Shown: positions 20,660 through 31,995, counted from the first letter of the stretch. The stretch is 64,000 nt of DNA from Acanthosepion esculentum (GCA_964036315.1 OZ038487.1:59951662-60015661); one strand, 5' to 3'. The notes: a model not told the origin generated them from the letters alone. Numbers and translations are program-made.

Positions 20660-20865
20660 CAGAAATTGTGTCAATGGATGGCGGAAAAGCGAGAAAAGTA
20701 TAATAAACATAACAAGCATTGCTAAGAGCTGAAGATAATAGGAAGTTGCGGAGAGTCACGATCGTCCAACTCCTGAATTAAAACGGCAAATAGAAGAACA
20801 TTTCGTAGGAAAACAACGATTGGAGTATAAAATCGGAGTGAAATGGGTTACATCGAGTGTGTAAA
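20660..20865 (+). repeat. RTE-type LINE 3' end, copy 2, interrupted
   Basis: Reads cagaaattgtgtcaatggat, ggcggaaaagcgag, ataataggaagttgcgg, cacgatcgtccaactcctg in parallel with 19268-19390. The copy is interrupted after gagtgaaatgggttacat and resumes at 21399, the interruption being the VNTR element annotated next. Confidence 0.7.
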
Positions 20866-21398
20866 CTGCTCTCCTGAGGGGTATACACATTCAGATATAT
20901 ACCGGTCACAGGGCTCCGTCCCTGTGCTGGTGGTATCACTGCTACGACTAGCTTGGACCGGCTCTGACCAGCTTGGACCAGATTTAACAAGCCAAGACCA
21001 GCTATGACTAGCATAGACCAGCTCTGATCAGCTTGGACAATCTATGACATTCTTAGACCAGCGGCCCGAGTGAAAACACTCAGGTCCCCACGTTAAAAAC
21101 TGACCTTGTGTCACAACCTGACTCGGGAGTGGGGTCAAATAAATCTCACTTACCGGTCACAGGGATCCGTCCCAGCGCTGGTAGTATCACAGCTATGATT
21201 GGCTTGGACAGGCTCTGACCAGCTTGGACCAGCTAAGACCAGCTATGACTAGCTTAGACCAGCTCTGGCCAGCTTGGACAAGCTATGACCAGCTAATACC
21301 AGCGGCCTGAGTGAAGACGCTCAGGTACCCACGCTAAAACCTGATCTTGTGTCACAACCTGACTCAGTGTGGGGAGTCAAGTAAATACAGTGAAATGG
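20866..21398 (+). mobile_element. VNTR-containing retro-element, two tandem 251-bp units
   Basis: The unit starting accggtcacagggctccgtc at 20901 recurs at 21152 (period 251). Each unit carries a decamer minisatellite built on GACCAGCTTG / GACCAGCTAT (about 20940-21060 and 21190-21300), then an inverted pair (gagtg...cactc in unit 1) and a shared cttgtgtcacaacctgactc. The pair interrupts a LINE end, with agtgaaatgggt on both sides as an apparent target-site duplication of about 16 bp. Unit ends (caaataaatc, caagtaaata) resemble retroposon tails. The name is descriptive; no known family was recognised. Confidence 0.6.
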
Positions 21399-21465
21399 GT
21401 GACGTACATTTAACAGATTTGTGCTTAAGTAAATCATCAGAGCTTCTCTGATAGAAATGGTTCTC
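21399..21465 (+). repeat. RTE-type LINE 3' end, continuation of copy 2
   Basis: Reads gtgaaatgggtgacgtacat and acagatttgtgcttaagt, continuing the copy interrupted at 20865, by comparison with 19430-19480. Confidence 0.65.
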
Positions 21466-22095
21466 AGGAAATATTCCAAAACAATCTCTATGTCAATTAA
21501 CTAATCAGTTCAGTACAAATCATATTTTAGACAACTTCATGAGCTTGGTCAGCGGCTCTCTCATCATGTCACTTCTTTTCAGATTCAGATTAATCAAAGA
21601 CTTTCACTGTGCTTGTCATAGAAAAGTTGAATTGGCGCTGAACCATTCCTGAGTGGAACCATCACATTTAATGAATATGGTTTCTCTATAATTATATCCA
21701 AATGAAGCGACAGTGGTTAGCACCAACTGAAAAATGAGATTCCATCTTCAAAGCAGGACAACATCTGAAGGAATTTATGGTTAGTGCATGCTGGGATATG
21801 AAGAGCATCGTCTACCGTTAAGAGCTAAACCAAAACGAACCATTTAATGCGAGAAGGTAAAACTGTCAATTGTAAGCATTACACATAAAGGGACAGAAAA
21901 AACGCCTATCATTGGTTAATTTTTAGAGGAGTGTCGCTTTTACAGAATAATGCAATATCTTGTATTTATCGAGTCATTCAGGTAAAGATTTTGGCAGTAA
22001 CGATGCATCTTCCTCCAAAATTAACTGGTCCAACTCCATCAGAGAAATGACCATTCAAAGACAGGTTATTGCTTCGCTCGCAAAATGTAAGTTCG

Positions 22096-22096
<1 letters not shown>
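21466..22096. other. No feature recognised
   Basis: A mixed-composition stretch with no recognisable coding motif or match to other parts of the window. Confidence 0.5.

Positions 22097-22131
<35 letters not shown>
22097..22131. repeat. (CTA)n microsatellite
   Basis: About 11 CTA units. Confidence 0.97.
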
Positions 22132-22439
22132 AAGGAATGTTCCCGTCGAGGGGGCTTATAGAACGCTGACAGGATCCCCTTTAGAGCTGTAGGACGTTCT
22201 AAAAAGGGAGTCGTTTTCTGGGTGTATATTTGAAAACTCAATTTTATCTTTGAAATCTAAAGAGGGTCTATATCTAATTTTGTAATCAAATATGTAAACA
22301 GGACCTATATATCTATATGTATATTTTAACTCAAGTTCAAGCTGGATTTATGTCTAGCATTTGACGCAAGTTATGTGCCTACATTTTGGACTGAAGCGTA
22401 AACAAGACATACATCTACCTGTTTATTAAATGTCATTAT

Positions 22440-22790
22440 TTGCACTATTTACATTGTACGGGCTGTTGTCCTCATCTTTTCTTGTCATATCCACGACATT
22501 TCAGTAGTTGTACGCGCCGCCCTTCCTCGGGTGACATATGTTGGAATTTCTAATTGAACCCTTTATTTCTCCCACTGGGGTAGATTGTTCTAAATTCACG
22601 TGCATTGCCATTTCTGGTTATCTCAACTTCAGTTATTTCCTGTCCAATTTTTGGCCCAACGCTGCTATCCACACGACCCAGGGGATAACAGCGTTGGTTG
22701 AAGTAATCCAATGATTTGACCCAAAGAGTTGTGAGTTCAATACGTGGCCACAGCAGAGGTGAACAAAGACTTGGAGAATTGAGTTAAAAA
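22440..22790. repeat. Hammerhead-bearing SINE (family H), rearranged copy beside mariner
   Basis: 22440-22625 is the body on the minus strand (complements of gttgtcctcatctttt, gtacgcgccgcccttcctc, ggtagattgttctaaat, ccatttctggttatctc). 22640-22790 is the head on the plus strand (gaagtaatccaatgattt, gagttgtgagttcaata, gtggccacagcagagg). This mirrors 11870-12160, in inverted orientation, with the same mariner relic on the head side. Confidence 0.7.
22491..22534 (-). ncRNA. Hammerhead-like core in SINE H copy at 22.5 kb
   Basis: Minus strand: stem I UCAC (22534-22531) against GUGG (22494-22491, one wobble), core CCGAGGA (22530-22524, second base U changed to C), GAAA (22502-22499), AUGU in place of palindrome ACGU, then C (22495). 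Stem II is weak in this copy. The layout is the same as at 12067-12110, with different mutations. Confidence 0.4.
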
Positions 22791-23345
22791 AAATGGAAAC
22801 TGAAACTGAGATGTTTATATTGTCTTTACAGATATATCTTATTTATATCTGAAGTTATCATATAGACGATGCGATGGATAAATTGACGTCTGAATTACGC
22901 AAAAATGAAAATAACACTGACATCTTATTTTAAAACTATATGTACCAAAATAATGTACTGAAATAGTAGAGATAAATTTATTCATTCAAATAGAAATTAG
23001 CTTCAACCACAGACGACTCCTGCAACTCTTCTCGACGGTGTCCCTGTTTAAGTTTGTAAATGCTGCCATAATCCCTGCCTTCATTTTTGATGTTACAAGA
23101 AGATTTGTTGGTCTCTCATTCAACTGCGCCTCACATATAGCTAAGTATATCAAGGCGGTTGCATACTGGGGAGTTAGATGGCCAGATGTAATGGGTGATG
23201 TAGTCGCAGACATTGTCTGTCAGCCATGACTGGATTCTCTTGCTTGTGTGGCACTGTGCAGTGTCCTGTTGCCAGACATAGGGACTTCCAGCAGTCACCC
23301 TCTTGACCCTGGACAGCACTACCTCGTGAAGGCACGTAATGTAGG
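22700..23345 (-). pseudogene. Tc1/mariner transposase relic, second copy of the 11-kb element
   Basis: On the minus strand: VVLSRVKRVTAGSPYVWQQD followed by TAQCHTSKRIQSWL, NVCDYITHYIWPSNSP, and in a shifted frame MKAGIMAAFTNLNRDTVEKS. The QQD Asp is kept; the third acidic position in SPVCNRLD is changed (Asp to Val) and a frameshift follows. The region between 22790 and 22975 matches, inverted, the 3' flank of the relic at 11700-11870, showing that transposon end and SINE were duplicated as a unit. Confidence 0.8.
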
Positions 23346-23637
23346 CCTACGTGTTTAGTTTGAGACCGACACCAACAAATTCGAGAGTTCTTTTCTCCTC
23401 AGAACGATCAAAGAGAGTTTTCCGAGCTGCCGTACCTTCGTAATGAAATTTGCCAAACTACATACCCAAAAACATAGTTAAAAAATGAAAGTTCTAAATT
23501 GCAGCGCCCCTTTCCTATATGCGCATGTGTAGTTAAATTAACGTAAAATCCCTTTAATATGATGAAGTGTCCTAAAGAGCAAAAGGAACCACAATTTTTT
23601 TCATTGTCATTAATTTTCCTAATGCACATAGTGCTTT

Positions 23638-23890
23638 ACTAAGCGAAGATTAGATGTGGTACGAGGCCAACTGAATGAAACACCCAGTGAGGATCGAACT
23701 TAGTAATCAGTCGAAATTGAGCTAGCTTGCCAACCATTACACCACGCCGAGGTGTCCCAAAGTAATGATTTACTAAGTGAAGTTTAAATGTGGTACAAGG
23801 CCGAATGAATGGGGCAGCGAGAAAGGATCGAACTCACTAGTAAGTGATATGGCGAGACAAGCTTGCTAACCATTACACAGCATTCAAGTG
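23638..23890 (-). repeat. tRNA-derived SINE, two tandem copies, period 134 bp
   Basis: Each copy reads on the minus strand as ggtgtaatggttggcaagct (A-box-like) with a later agttcgatcctcactgg-type B box, followed by a shared cattcagttggcctcgtacc block. actaag(c/t)gaag begins both units at 23638 and 23772. Confidence 0.75.
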
Positions 23891-23914
23891 CTCTCTCTTT
23901 CTTCCCCCTCTCTC

Positions 23915-24197
23915 AATCTATTTAGGTAATAATGGTTTAGTGATACAAATTTTTACTAATTAATCCATAACTGGGGAGAGACGAAATGCATTCCTACCTT
24001 TCCCAATAAGTAAATATTACGAAGCCAACTGTAATTGAAACTCAACTCTCCGATTAACAATTAACACAACCCGTATATCCAAGTTTGCAGTAGCTGGTAT
24101 TCCCAAGTGGTCACCCATCTAGGTACTGACCAGGCTTGACGTTGCTTAATACCAGTGATCCTACGGAAATGGTATTTCAATATGATGTGGCAGAAAG
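23915..24197 (-). repeat. 5S rRNA + tRNA dimeric SINE, copy 2
   Basis: 5S-like block 24081-24197 (complement strand: ggtattcccaagtggtcacc, gtactgaccaggcttgacg, gttgctta), tRNA-like block to about 23995 (ttaatcggagagttgag in sense), then the first part of the tail (tggattaattagtaaaa in sense). Same order as copies at 4795-5157 and 50448-50800. Confidence 0.8.
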
Positions 24198-24235
24198 CCA
24201 GCCAATAAAGTTTGATACGTAGCTAAATTTACCAA

Positions 24236-24362
24236 TGTAAATCACTACTCCTATAACTATTACAACTACCAATAATACTACAGCTACTACTACTAGTACT
24301 ACTAATACTAATAATAATACTAATACTAATAATAATAATACTAATACTACTAATAACAATAA
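24236..24362. repeat. Imperfect (CTA/ATA)n trinucleotide cluster
   Basis: Interrupted runs of ACT, AAT and CTA units; a Val/Leu-only reading frame on the minus strand is an artefact. Confidence 0.9.
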
Positions 24363-24885
24363 AATAGGGATACGATAATGACTCTGACGATGAATACTAA
24401 TACTGCAATCAGTGTTTCTGACGGAGAAATTGGCAAAATATTTCTAAATATAAAAACGAGAATTCGATGTGAACGTTACCAAGAGTTAATTACGTGTTCA
24501 AGTTAATTAGGCCCGGTAGAAACTTGATTTAGGTAATTTATTAATTAATTTAGCATTCAACTACTTATGATGGAGAAAAAAGTATCTACAACCGACACAG
24601 AAATTATGAAAAATATTGTCGTTCGTACTGAGTGCCCCGTTAACGCGATCTTCCTGATATAATCGAAGCAAATCAGGGAGTGAAAAAAAATGATTAGAAT
24701 CACTGGTATCTGTTTTCAATTAGGAGCATTCAGTAAGCCTCACTTCACAATTTGCATTGTTCTTTATTCAATTCTCTTTTTGGAAGCCTAGCGAGTTTTT
24801 TTTTTCTTCTTCTACATTCTGATTCTTCCGGAGCCGAACTGCTTAAATTTGGATTCCATCTTAAATTATACTGAGTGTGACATAA

Positions 24886-25492
24886 CTCATTTATATATGA
24901 AATCACAAAGACTATAATTAGTTACAACTATTACCCATGAGACAGTTGAGTGCATACTACTTCCCGTGAGTCAGTAACACTACACTACAATGGTATCGCT
25001 GACATCTCAAGTACCGAACGAATAATAACCACTTGATATTTATGAATACCTGGCTTAGGTAACTAGCAGCTAAACATAGAACAAAAAAAAAAGGATTTAA
25101 AATCAGTTGGAGGAGAAAACCAAATGCGTTGTTTCTTCTTGGCAATTGCTGTTTGAAAAGCCATTCTGAAATTATCAGCAATTGCACACTTAAGACACTT
25201 AAGACACTTAAGTCGTGAGTATTACAAACTCCGAAGATGAACAAAAACAATTGTTGGAGGAACATTCCTATGAAAAAAAAAAAGAAGTTCAAGATCTCCC
25301 ATATCTAGACACTCACTTAATAAGGAAACAAAAGCTCCGAGAAGTACAATGGAAAACAAGAGGATAAAACCTCTTCGGTACAGGGTGATGTGGTGACATA
25401 TTTACATATGAAGTCACAAGGACTATAAATAGATACGGCCAATACCCATGAGACAGTTGAGTGCATACTATTTCACATGAGTCTTTTGTCAC
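24886..25492 (+). repeat. Direct repeat pair of about 92 bp, 513 bp apart
   Basis: 24886-24980 and 25399-25492 share atatatgaaatcacaaagac-type and acccatgagacagttgagtg and catacta. The 420 bp between has no recognisable coding motif, only a short gacacttaa triplication at 25193-25213. It may be a solo duplication or terminal repeats of an unknown element. Confidence 0.6.
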
Positions 25493-25639
25493 GATCTAAA
25501 CACAGGAAGATATCTATAGTTCGAGATCGTCTTTCTTTTCTGAACATCTCTGAATTTATCTGTGTTGATCTGACCAGCCATGTCTTTAAAGAAATCTATG
25601 CGCTTGCCATTAACACATGAGAAATAACTAAGTTAGTAT

Positions 25640-25950
25640 CTGCTGCAAATTACAAATTATTATTGTTATTATTGTCGTTGTCATTATTGAACTTGTTTTT
25701 ATTTTACTATCGTTATTATTGGTGTTGTTCTTGTTAATTCTGTTATTGTTGTTGTTGATATTGTTGTTTTATTTGTTAATTATTATTATTATTAACTACT
25801 TGTATTATTAACTTTTTTATCTAATTATTATTATTATTATTAACTGCTCATATATATATATTATTAATAATTACTTATTATTATCATTAAGTACTTGCAT
25901 TATTATTATTAATTAATTATCAGTATTAACTATTAGTATTAAGCAAAGAA
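25640..25950. repeat. Degenerate (ATT)n-rich region
   Basis: Interrupted ATT/TTG runs for about 300 bp. No other feature. Confidence 0.85.
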
Positions 25951-26190
25951 ATGTCACAGTGTCTGACAACTTATCATCCGTATAGAACGCACATCAGAAT
26001 CAGGCCAGAGGTAGGACAAGAACACTGCTGGCTCGCTAAAGACACCGAAACAAGGAACGCTATATTCATTCTCAGAATGTTATCAGAAAGAGCAATACAA
26101 ATGCAGAAGAACGTGTACGTATGTTTCATAGACAACGCAAAGACCTTCGACAAAAATACGCCATAAGTATCTGTTGAAACTGCTCAGATG
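25951..26190 (+). pseudogene. RTE-type LINE reverse transcriptase, motif A region
   Basis: Frame encodes IRPEVGQEHCWLAKDTETRN, AIFILRMLSERAIQMQKNVY, then VCFIDNAKTFDKNTP. In RTE-like RTs this is the G...KG.RD..F.LR segment followed by motif A (FID..KAFD); the Asp of motif A is present. Truncated on both sides. Confidence 0.75.
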
Positions 26191-27540
26191 ATAGAGCCAG
26201 AATTTGTCATTTCCTGGGGATTTGCATTTTGGGGATTTTGTTAGGGTTTGCCTAACATTATTATTGGTTATAATTTTCGATTCTTGCCCAGGTTTATCCT
26301 TCATTCTTTCTTGTTCTCATTTGATCCACTCTGCATCGGGATTATATTCCTTTGCGTTGCTCCAAATCTTCTGCCAACATATTTGCACTTCTTCAATAGA
26401 TGGTAGCTTTTTGACTACTATAACTGATTTTCCAAACTTTCTGTAAAATCTTTGAGGTCCGTTTGAAATATCATATTTTGTCAATATAATCAACAATATC
26501 TTTCATATCATCTTGTTCTCCGTCCTTTTAATTGCAGTTTCTGTTTAAGTATTTCCTTGATTGGTGGAATTGCATTAACTGCTTTAATTTTATATTTCCG
26601 CTTGGTTTTCTTGCTTTTCCCTGTTGAAACATTTGAGTTTCTTGAAATCTTCTCTAATATCGATAATTCTTAGCTGATTTCCTTAATTTCTCGCATTAAT
26701 TTTGCCTTGCAAGTGGATATTTTTTCTGTTGTTTAATCTTTTATTTGCCTTGGCATATTAACCTTTTCAGTGGCCGCCAAAGTTGTTGCATATATGACAT
26801 TCTGTGTAGTCTTCCGGTGGTCTGTCTGTTAATAATGTTTGCAATACAGGGTGCTTGATAGATTTTGTCATATGAATTTTCACTTTCTGACATTTGTGTG
26901 CAAGTTACTTTGCTGAGTATTTGAATGATATGGTTTGTCGCTTCAGTGATTTTGTAGTTAGGTTCTTCTGTTTTAGTTCCTGAGAAATCATTATTTCGTA
27001 TCTCATTTACCTTAGTGTGAATCTCATCCTCTGTCATATTATCTATTTCCACCATTGCTCATTTTCCCTTCGTTTATGTCTTATTGTATTTTGTTTTATA
27101 TTTATTTTTATCTTATCCATTTCTGTATTTTAGAGTATTTATTTCGCATAAGATCCCCGCAAGCATATTTGGGTAGATTGAATTTTTGGGATAGATAAAA
27201 TTTTATTTTAGTTCCTACTATACCTCGCCATATTTGGTATTTCTGTTCAGTGATGTTCTTTTGTGGATTTTCGATAGTAGTGAAAAAGATGCCATATCTT
27301 GTTTATACACTTCACATATCGTTCGTTTTAACTTTATTAATTGATCTGGCATTAAGTAATCAAGTCCAGTTTTGGAGTTAATCCGGTTTTGGTAACCGGG
27401 TGTCCCCTTTCTGGTGGAAGGGTGACATACTTTCGACCCCAGACGGGTTCTTTTCAAGGGACGCAGCCCTTGTTTACTCGGGTGAAGACAGATCTCATAT
27501 GAGTTTTTGTTTGTAAACATTGAGATTTGTATTTGTTTGC
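26170..27540 (-). pseudogene. LINE ORF, N-terminal and RT-start part (second LINE type)
   Basis: Minus-strand frames in order: 27520-27218 (YEICLHPSKQGLRPLKR and QLIKLKRTICEVYKQDM), 27055-26741 (MVEIDNMTEDEIHTKVNEIR, RLHRMSYMQQLWRPLKR), a badly broken middle, and 26260-26170 TLTKSPKCKSPGNDKFWLYH, which fits the K-W-.-SPG-D...W motif that opens the RT domain in this LINE group. The RT then ends at the junction with the plus-strand fragment at 25951-26190. Assignment of the first part is by position and is weaker than that of the SPG block. Confidence 0.5.
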
Positions 27541-27689
27541 GGTTTACCCTTAACTGTCAAGGAGTAATTTCTTTCAAGATACCGCCTCTAGGAAGACTGT
27601 CGTCCAAAATTAAAGATCTTGTCCGACCTATGAGACACCGCTATTTTACGTCGGATATCACCCCGAGAGTTCTAGGCCACGGGTAGTTT

Positions 27690-27694
27690 TATGA

Positions 27695-27752
<58 letters not shown>

Positions 27753-27779
27753 AATAATAATAATAATAATTAATTAATT
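27690..27779. repeat. (ATT)n/(AAT)n palindromic microsatellite
   Basis: (ATT)n switching to (AAT)n and TTAA, so the array can fold on itself. Confidence 0.95.
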
Positions 27780-28380
27780 ATATAGTCATTCAATCCGAGC
27801 TCTCCAAATACAACTGGAATGTTTGATGTTCTCATGTGCCACACTTTTGAGTTTTCGATTTCATGGTCTTTGTATTTTGATGGCTTTTTCAAGATCTTCA
27901 AAGATACATTGTAGTCTGCAGGGACTGCCGTATCAAGGAGAAGGCACTTTTTGTCTTTGCGGACTCTAATCTCGATGTCTTGTTGATTAGATTTGATTGT
28001 TCTGTCTAAGCGCATTATGAAGTCCCATAAAATTGTTACAAGTCCTACCGGGTCTGGCTGGTATTCATATCAATTTCTTGCAGTTCCCTTTCCGGAAAAG
28101 CTGCAGAATTTCCTGTGCAGATATTGGCTTACTCTGTAATGCCGTGTTTTATATTCAGTGGGTACTAATACCGCACAAGATGATACAATATGGTCAAGTG
28201 CTTCTGGATATTTATCATAGAATCTGCATTTTGGACTAACACAATTTTTCACTCTGTGGGCTTGATAATTTCTAGTGAGCAAGCGTTTGTTATGTGCAGC
28301 AAGAATAAAACCTTCGGTATCATCTTTTAACCCTACACTACGTAGCCACTGATGGGTAAGGAGTTTGCCTACATCAGCTT
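27770..28380 (-). pseudogene. LINE ORF C-terminal region, copy B
   Basis: Minus strand: LTRNYQAHRVKNCVSPKCRF, CDKYPEALDHIVSSC-like zinc-finger block (Cys-Cys...His...Cys), then after a frameshift IEIRVRKDKKCLLLDTAVP, ILKKPSKYKDHEIENSKVWH, and MRTSNIPVVFGELG. This Zn-finger plus restriction-endonuclease-like fold (PDI/E...D...KxxKYKxLxxEI...PVVxGALG) is known at the C terminus of LINEs with that type of nuclease. Frameshifted. Confidence 0.7.
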
Positions 28381-28394
28381 GTTTGGTAAAGGCA

Positions 28395-28596
28395 GTTTAT
28401 TATTATTATTATTTTTATTTCCTTTGATATCTGACGTTTACACATTTCTTTCCGGGTCCCGCCCAGGGACCTAAGGTTACAAATGGCATCATGACACTTT
28501 CCAATGCAAAAAAAAAAATAAAAAAAATAAAAAATATAAAATAAAATAAAAAAATAATTACATAGATAAAGCCCTTCGTAAAGTGTGTACTTGTCA

Positions 28597-28635
<39 letters not shown>

Positions 28636-28640
28636 TGTCT
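28395..28640. repeat. A-rich/(ATT)n region between LINE fragments
   Basis: Contains a gggtcccgcccagggacc hairpin (28456-28473), an A-rich run (28508-28558) and (ATT)n (28597-28635). On the minus strand this order could be a LINE 3'UTR with tail. Confidence 0.5.
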
Positions 28641-28679
28641 CCGCTTTCTTTAATACGTGTTATGCCGAGTCTCAGAGAT

Positions 28680-29230
28680 TTCAAAGATTTTCTTTTCGTA
28701 TCAGAAGATGCAAATAGTGGTGACATTTGTTCAGGGTAAAAAAAAAACGATGTAATGTTAATCAGTGCATGATATCTACAATTTTTTTTTTTTAGATTTC
28801 ACAGATTTTCGCGCTTTCAAGAATTTGATCCACTTCTTTGTTTGCATGTTTTCTAATACCATACCAAAAGCGCCAATAACAACGGGTAATGAGATGCCAC
28901 ATTCTAGGAATTTCTATCTTGAACTCCTTGTATTTACGGAGTTTCTCAAACGTTTTCAAACATGTGTGTGTGTGTGTGTGTGCTTTCGTTTTTTTTTTCT
29001 TTTTTCTTTGTCGGCTGGGGCTGTCACATCTATCAGAAGACATTTGTTTGTAACATGATATTTTCTAATTATGTCTGGACGATTTGTCTGGATTTTCCTA
29101 TCAGTGTGAATGCTGAAATTCCAGACGATGTTTACCTCATCATTCTGTACAATTTGTATTGGCTTATACTTCAACTGATTTTCTTTCAGAGGGAGATTGA
29201 AGGAGCGGCGTATTAACCAAAGTTTGTAGT
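28680..29230 (-). pseudogene. LINE ORF C-terminal region, copy A
   Basis: Minus strand: VWNFSIHTDRKIQTNRPDII, TNKCLLIDVTAPADK, then after a (CA)n insertion KTFEKLRKYKEFKIEIPRMW and HLITRCYWRFWYG. Same domain as copy B, in the same orientation and placed upstream of it, so the two C-terminal copies and the N-terminal part lie head to tail. Confidence 0.7.
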
Positions 29231-29296
29231 GAGCCGTCCTATCATGTCGTTGGAAGTACTGTTTGTTCGCCATTCGGTCACACCTACATATTCCAC

Positions 29297-29390
29297 TTCT
29301 TCTTCTTCTTCTTCTCTTTCTTCTTCTTCTTCTTCTTCTTCTTCTTCTTCTTCTTCTTCTTCTTCTTCTTCTTCTTCTTCTTCTTCTTCG

Positions 29391-29465
<75 letters not shown>
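29297..29465. repeat. (CTT)n(ATT)n compound microsatellite
   Basis: About 31 CTT units followed by about 24 ATT units. Ser, Tyr, Leu, Ile or Arg homopolymer frames across it are artefacts. Confidence 0.98.
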
Positions 29466-29466
<1 letters not shown>

Positions 29467-29469
29467 CTC

Positions 29470-30410
29470 GTTCGTACCGTAAATATTTAAGTACTTTTAC
29501 AATTTTATTAAAATCTCACAAACTGCATGTTCCACCAGTATAGTACCCGTCAATTCTGGCTGGATCATTTCCGAATATGTATTTAATTTTTGTCTAAGAG
29601 TAGAGTATATGCGTCTTTTATGAAAGGAAATCTCTTTTGTATCTTATTCTACAAATCAAAGGAAAATCTGTTTTTTAACTCAAAGTAAAAATGACAAAAG
29701 GAAGCTGACACACAAAAAAACTGATTATGGTGCTATGCTAATTCTGACTGGAATGAGTCTGTGTTACGTCAAAGAAAGGATTATATCATACTGTTATTTA
29801 TACTATAAAGAGATTATCAACTCGTTAAGTATTCAAATCAACATTTACACGAGATTAAGAGATAGTAAATCTCATCGATACTTTTTTATCATATCATCTC
29901 AAGTAAAGAAATGAACCCACTTCGACGCTGCGGGAGGGGAACAGAGTATGAAAGAATATAAGAAAAAGAAAAACATTATTAAGGATCAAGAACAGTAAAA
30001 GAGCCGAAGTTAAGAAGACAAAGGATTATGATTGTCATTGAATTTAAACTTTTGATAATCAAAGTTGACTGAAAAGCGAGAAGTGCGAGAGAAAAAAAAC
30101 TGTTATAACTTACGGTTACATCTCGCCATTACAACTGTAAAATAATGAGACCTTTTCGCCAATTAAGCACTACACACTTTTCTTCCTGTTTCAAGTATTC
30201 TTAAAATACATTCATCAGAGTGCTTAAAACATGGGTAGAGTTACCAATAATATAAATGTATTATACTCACTTTTGTCAGGTGAAAGGACTCAGAAGTAGA
30301 GGGAATCGAAAACTTTACATTCGGAGAAAGGTTTACAACTCATCGCCGATTAGTAGTATTATTAAATATTGTAAGCGATTAAATGATTTGGTGTAGAAAT
30401 TAACTGTTCC
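29470..30410. other. No feature recognised
   Basis: AT-rich sequence without recognisable coding motif or repeat match. Confidence 0.5.
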
Positions 30411-30411
30411 G

Positions 30412-30790
30412 ATGAGCTACTGTCGCTGGTTCCCGGACTTCATGAATTTAAACGTGCTACCAGGCTCGCATTTCACTATCAAAACGGTTAAATATAACCG
30501 TCACTTCTTCTCAAACAGCTTCTTCTCCCGCACTTCCCGTCTGTGGAACTCCCTTCTCCTTACTTGCTTCCCCGATGACTATAATCTTCAAAAATTCAAG
30601 TGTAATGTCAATCGACATATTGACACCCTGAGCTTGTTCAACGTCCTCCTCTGTGTCCTTTCCTTGTTGCTCTTGTTCTCAATCCTCTGTAACTACTTGC
30701 CTGCTAGTGGCACTCCCGCCTTGCTTGGGGTGAATTGCCTTAAAACAAAAACAAAACAAAATAATAATTTGCTAAGTATAGAACAAAACT
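30412..30790 (+). pseudogene. CR1/Jockey LINE ORF2 C terminus with 3' end
   Basis: Frame: YNRHFFSNSFFSRTSRLWNS, LLLTCFPDDYNLQKFKCNVN, RHIDTL, then a hydrophobic Leu-rich 3' extension and stop at 30790. Downstream gccttgcttggggtga and an A-rich run form the 3' terminus shared with 31960-31995 and, inverted, 35880-35895. The 5' part is absent. Confidence 0.8.
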
Positions 30791-31198
30791 AGGTTTCTAA
30801 CAAACTAGTGTGGTAGATGCTTGCGTCAGTATTTCAAACTGGGAAAAAAGGAATATCTTCAAAATCAGCAAACGAAATCAAGGCATTCTTCCTAAGCTCA
30901 GATGTCAACCACTGGCGCTAAATTTGAATGAATAAATACTGATATTTTCTAAAGTTAGATTACGATGCAAGACTGGTAAAGGAAAAAAATATTCAAGACA
31001 AAAATTCTGTTGTTTTTAAGATAGTCAAAATAAAAAAATATCCTGTTTTTTTTTTGTTTTTTTTTAAAATTTAGTCGAAATAAAAAATCGAAATAAACGT
31101 ATAATAACAGATCGTGTGTCATGTTTATGAAGAAAAACCTTATGAATAAAACAAAGAAGACAATGCCATTTTAATGGCAACAAAGCTACAAATTTATT

Positions 31199-31995
31199 AT
31201 GACATCTCAACCTCATGCTTTGAAACCAGTTTTAAGAAGTATTCCATGTAACGATTTTGTGAGCTGCTGTATTGTTTCACATGAAACACACTGCGTAACA
31301 TCCGGAATCTCATTTTATGCGCAGGAGGTGGACGGACCATTGCAGTCCACATATAGTGAAAAGATTATATTGAATCCATTGCTAGGTCAGCTGCAAGAAA
31401 GGTTGGTTTATTGTGTCGTGCTAGAGAGTTTTTCTCTCCAGAATCTATCATACATCTCTATACGTCTACCATCGTCCGGGCTTAGAATTTGCCACATATA
31501 GTCCGGTGCCCTAGCTAGTTACCTTGAGCACCATGATAAAATCCAAAAAGAATCAGCAATATTATTGGTCCTGATCTGGCGGCTCGGCTTCAGACATGTT
31601 TCCACTTTGCTTTTTCTATAAATACTTTCATGGTAATTGTTTAGATGAGCTCTTTGCTATGGTGCCGAAACTCTTTGAATTTAAGCACAGTCCTTGACTG
31701 GCGACGAGGTCTCACCAATTTATAGTTGAGCTGGCTAGATGTAACCGTAATTTTTTTTGGCCGACAGTGTCTTCTCGCTTGTGGGACGCTCCTCCGGTTT
31801 CATTATTTCCCGCCAAAGTCAATCATCAAAATGTTAAATGCAATGTCAATCGCTTTCTACTGTCCACCTGATTACTCTTCTTTTGCTCTTGCTCTTTGAT
31901 AATGTTTCTGTTTGCTAATTCTTCCATACCCAGTAACCCCTTGTTTCCCAGTGGATTTGCTGTTTTGCTTGGGGTGAAATCAATTTAAAAAAATA
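31199..31995 (+). pseudogene. CR1/Jockey LINE ORF2, C-terminal third
   Basis: Across several frames: CRARESFSPESIIHLYTSTI, IIGPDLAARLQTC, a decayed RPTR block and then LSTVHLI/FNVSVC-like end sequence, followed by gcttggggtgaaatcaattt and an A-rich tail. It aligns with the better preserved minus-strand copy at 35880-36830. Many stops. Confidence 0.75.

Noticed and set aside
28956..29393. 145-codon Arg-rich minus-strand ORF
   Set aside because: The poly-Arg part is (CTT)n read on the other strand; the remainder is the LINE C-terminal relic already annotated.
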